Part shown: piece by piece, positions 63,737 through 64,000 of the stretch | Numbering within the stretch: position 1 is the first letter of the stretch | Layout of the letters: each line of letters opens with the position of its first letter | NCBI RefSeq assembly: GCF_002831665.1 | Contig: NZ_CP025118.1 | Location: 1,860,001 to 1,924,000, forward strand | Source of the DNA: Lacinutrix sp. Bg11-31 | GTDB taxonomy: Bacteria > Bacteroidota > Bacteroidia > Flavobacteriales > Flavobacteriaceae | DNA: 64,000 nucleotides | Reading direction: 5' to 3' | Notes under the pieces: model-generated | Seen by the model: the letters and a program-made list of their open reading frames with translations, nothing else | The model's database searches: none | What the model was told of the DNA's origin: nothing | Position numbers and translations under genes: made by a program

Positions 63737-64000
63737 ATGAAAACGCTATTAAAATTTATAACCGCAATACTAATACTTTGTAGCACACAAATTGATGCCC
63801 AAGAAAGTATTAAACCACTACGTATTGGTGCGAAAATAGGTGTACCAAATATTATTAGTGCTAACCTAGAATATGTTACACCATTATTAGACAATAGAGT
63901 CTCAATAATGTTAGACTACATGTCGTTGTCTAAAACTGTAGATGATGTTAATGTAAATTACAATAATTTCGAAATTGGCTCTAACATTTACATTAACAAT
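63737..64000 (+). CDS. Exported outer-membrane beta-barrel-like protein (partial)
   Basis: Starts at ATG 63737 with a signal peptide MKTLLKFITAILILC...QIDAQ, then PLRIGAKIGVPNII and alternating strands, consistent with an outer-membrane beta-barrel. The window ends at codon 88, so the gene is partial. Co-transcribed with the lipocalin-like lipoprotein. Confidence 0.7.
   Translation, partial: MKTLLKFITAILILCSTQIDAQESIKPLRIGAKIGVPNIISANLEYVTPLLDNRVSIMLDYMSLSKTVDDVNVNYNNFEIGSNIYINN

Overview
The window looks like a chromosome segment of a marine or cold-adapted member of the Flavobacteriaceae (Bacteroidota). The evidence is the very AT-rich composition, Bacteroidota promoters of the TTG-N19/20-TAnnTTTG type, start codons without Shine-Dalgarno sites, two secreted proteins with type IX secretion (T9SS) C-terminal sorting domains, a TonB-dependent outer-membrane receptor, and the rpmB-rpmG-DUF4295 order. 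The genus is not determined; Olleya or Lacinutrix-like genera are guesses.

Layout. 1-3.1 kb: a four-module T9SS protein and a Nudix hydrolase. 3.1-10 kb: core metabolism and envelope genes (pyrE, an SRPBCC protein, divergent birA, rsfS-ftsH, then LUD protein-cdsA-psd-acyl-CoA-binding protein). 10-17 kb: PafA-type phosphatase, the MlaEF lipid ABC transporter core, a DUF389 membrane protein with mannose-1-phosphate guanylyltransferase, and a SprT-like protein. 17-20 kb is more accessory: an HxlR/VOC divergent pair with a visible operator, a DUF3050 gene bounded by cassette-like inverted repeats, and a sigma-70-like protein. 20-33 kb: argS, a TPR sensor kinase, CtlX, a DUF4349 lipoprotein, a three-gene operon whose last gene carries compensating frameshifts, a redoxin, rimO, a serine hydrolase and an AHSA1-like protein. 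32.8-38 kb: ftsY with a highly structured upstream element, the ribosomal-protein operon, cinA, Hpt, FAH-family and exonuclease genes. 38-42 kb is accessory: a glutaredoxin-like protein, an SDR gene with a premature stop, a GNAT gene, and a DUF3494 (ice-binding-like) protein bracketed by matching terminator hairpins. 42-50 kb: 2-oxoacid dehydrogenase E2, glycosyltransferase, recR, a sodium:solute symporter, a CoA-binding protein and a TonB receptor whose start codon abuts an (AATC)11 microsatellite. 50.2-50.8 kb holds three tandem, diverged copies of what looks like a small RNA gene. 51-58 kb: fabH, htpG, an orphan Imm53 immunity protein, a leucine-rich T9SS protein and an NTP pyrophosphohydrolase. 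58-64 kb: a lipoprotein-histidine kinase-response regulator operon followed by secreted and outer-membrane proteins; matching TACC-N8-GGTA sites lie before the operon and before the first downstream gene.

No rRNA, tRNA, CRISPR array, transposase or prophage was seen. The most interesting unexplained signals are the tandem small-RNA modules (50.2-50.8 kb), the structured element before ftsY (33.87-33.96 kb), the AATC repeat at the TonB receptor start, the shared operator of the 58-62 kb regulatory system, and the apparently permuted DUF3494 protein. All functions are inferred from the sequence and recalled family features; no search was run.
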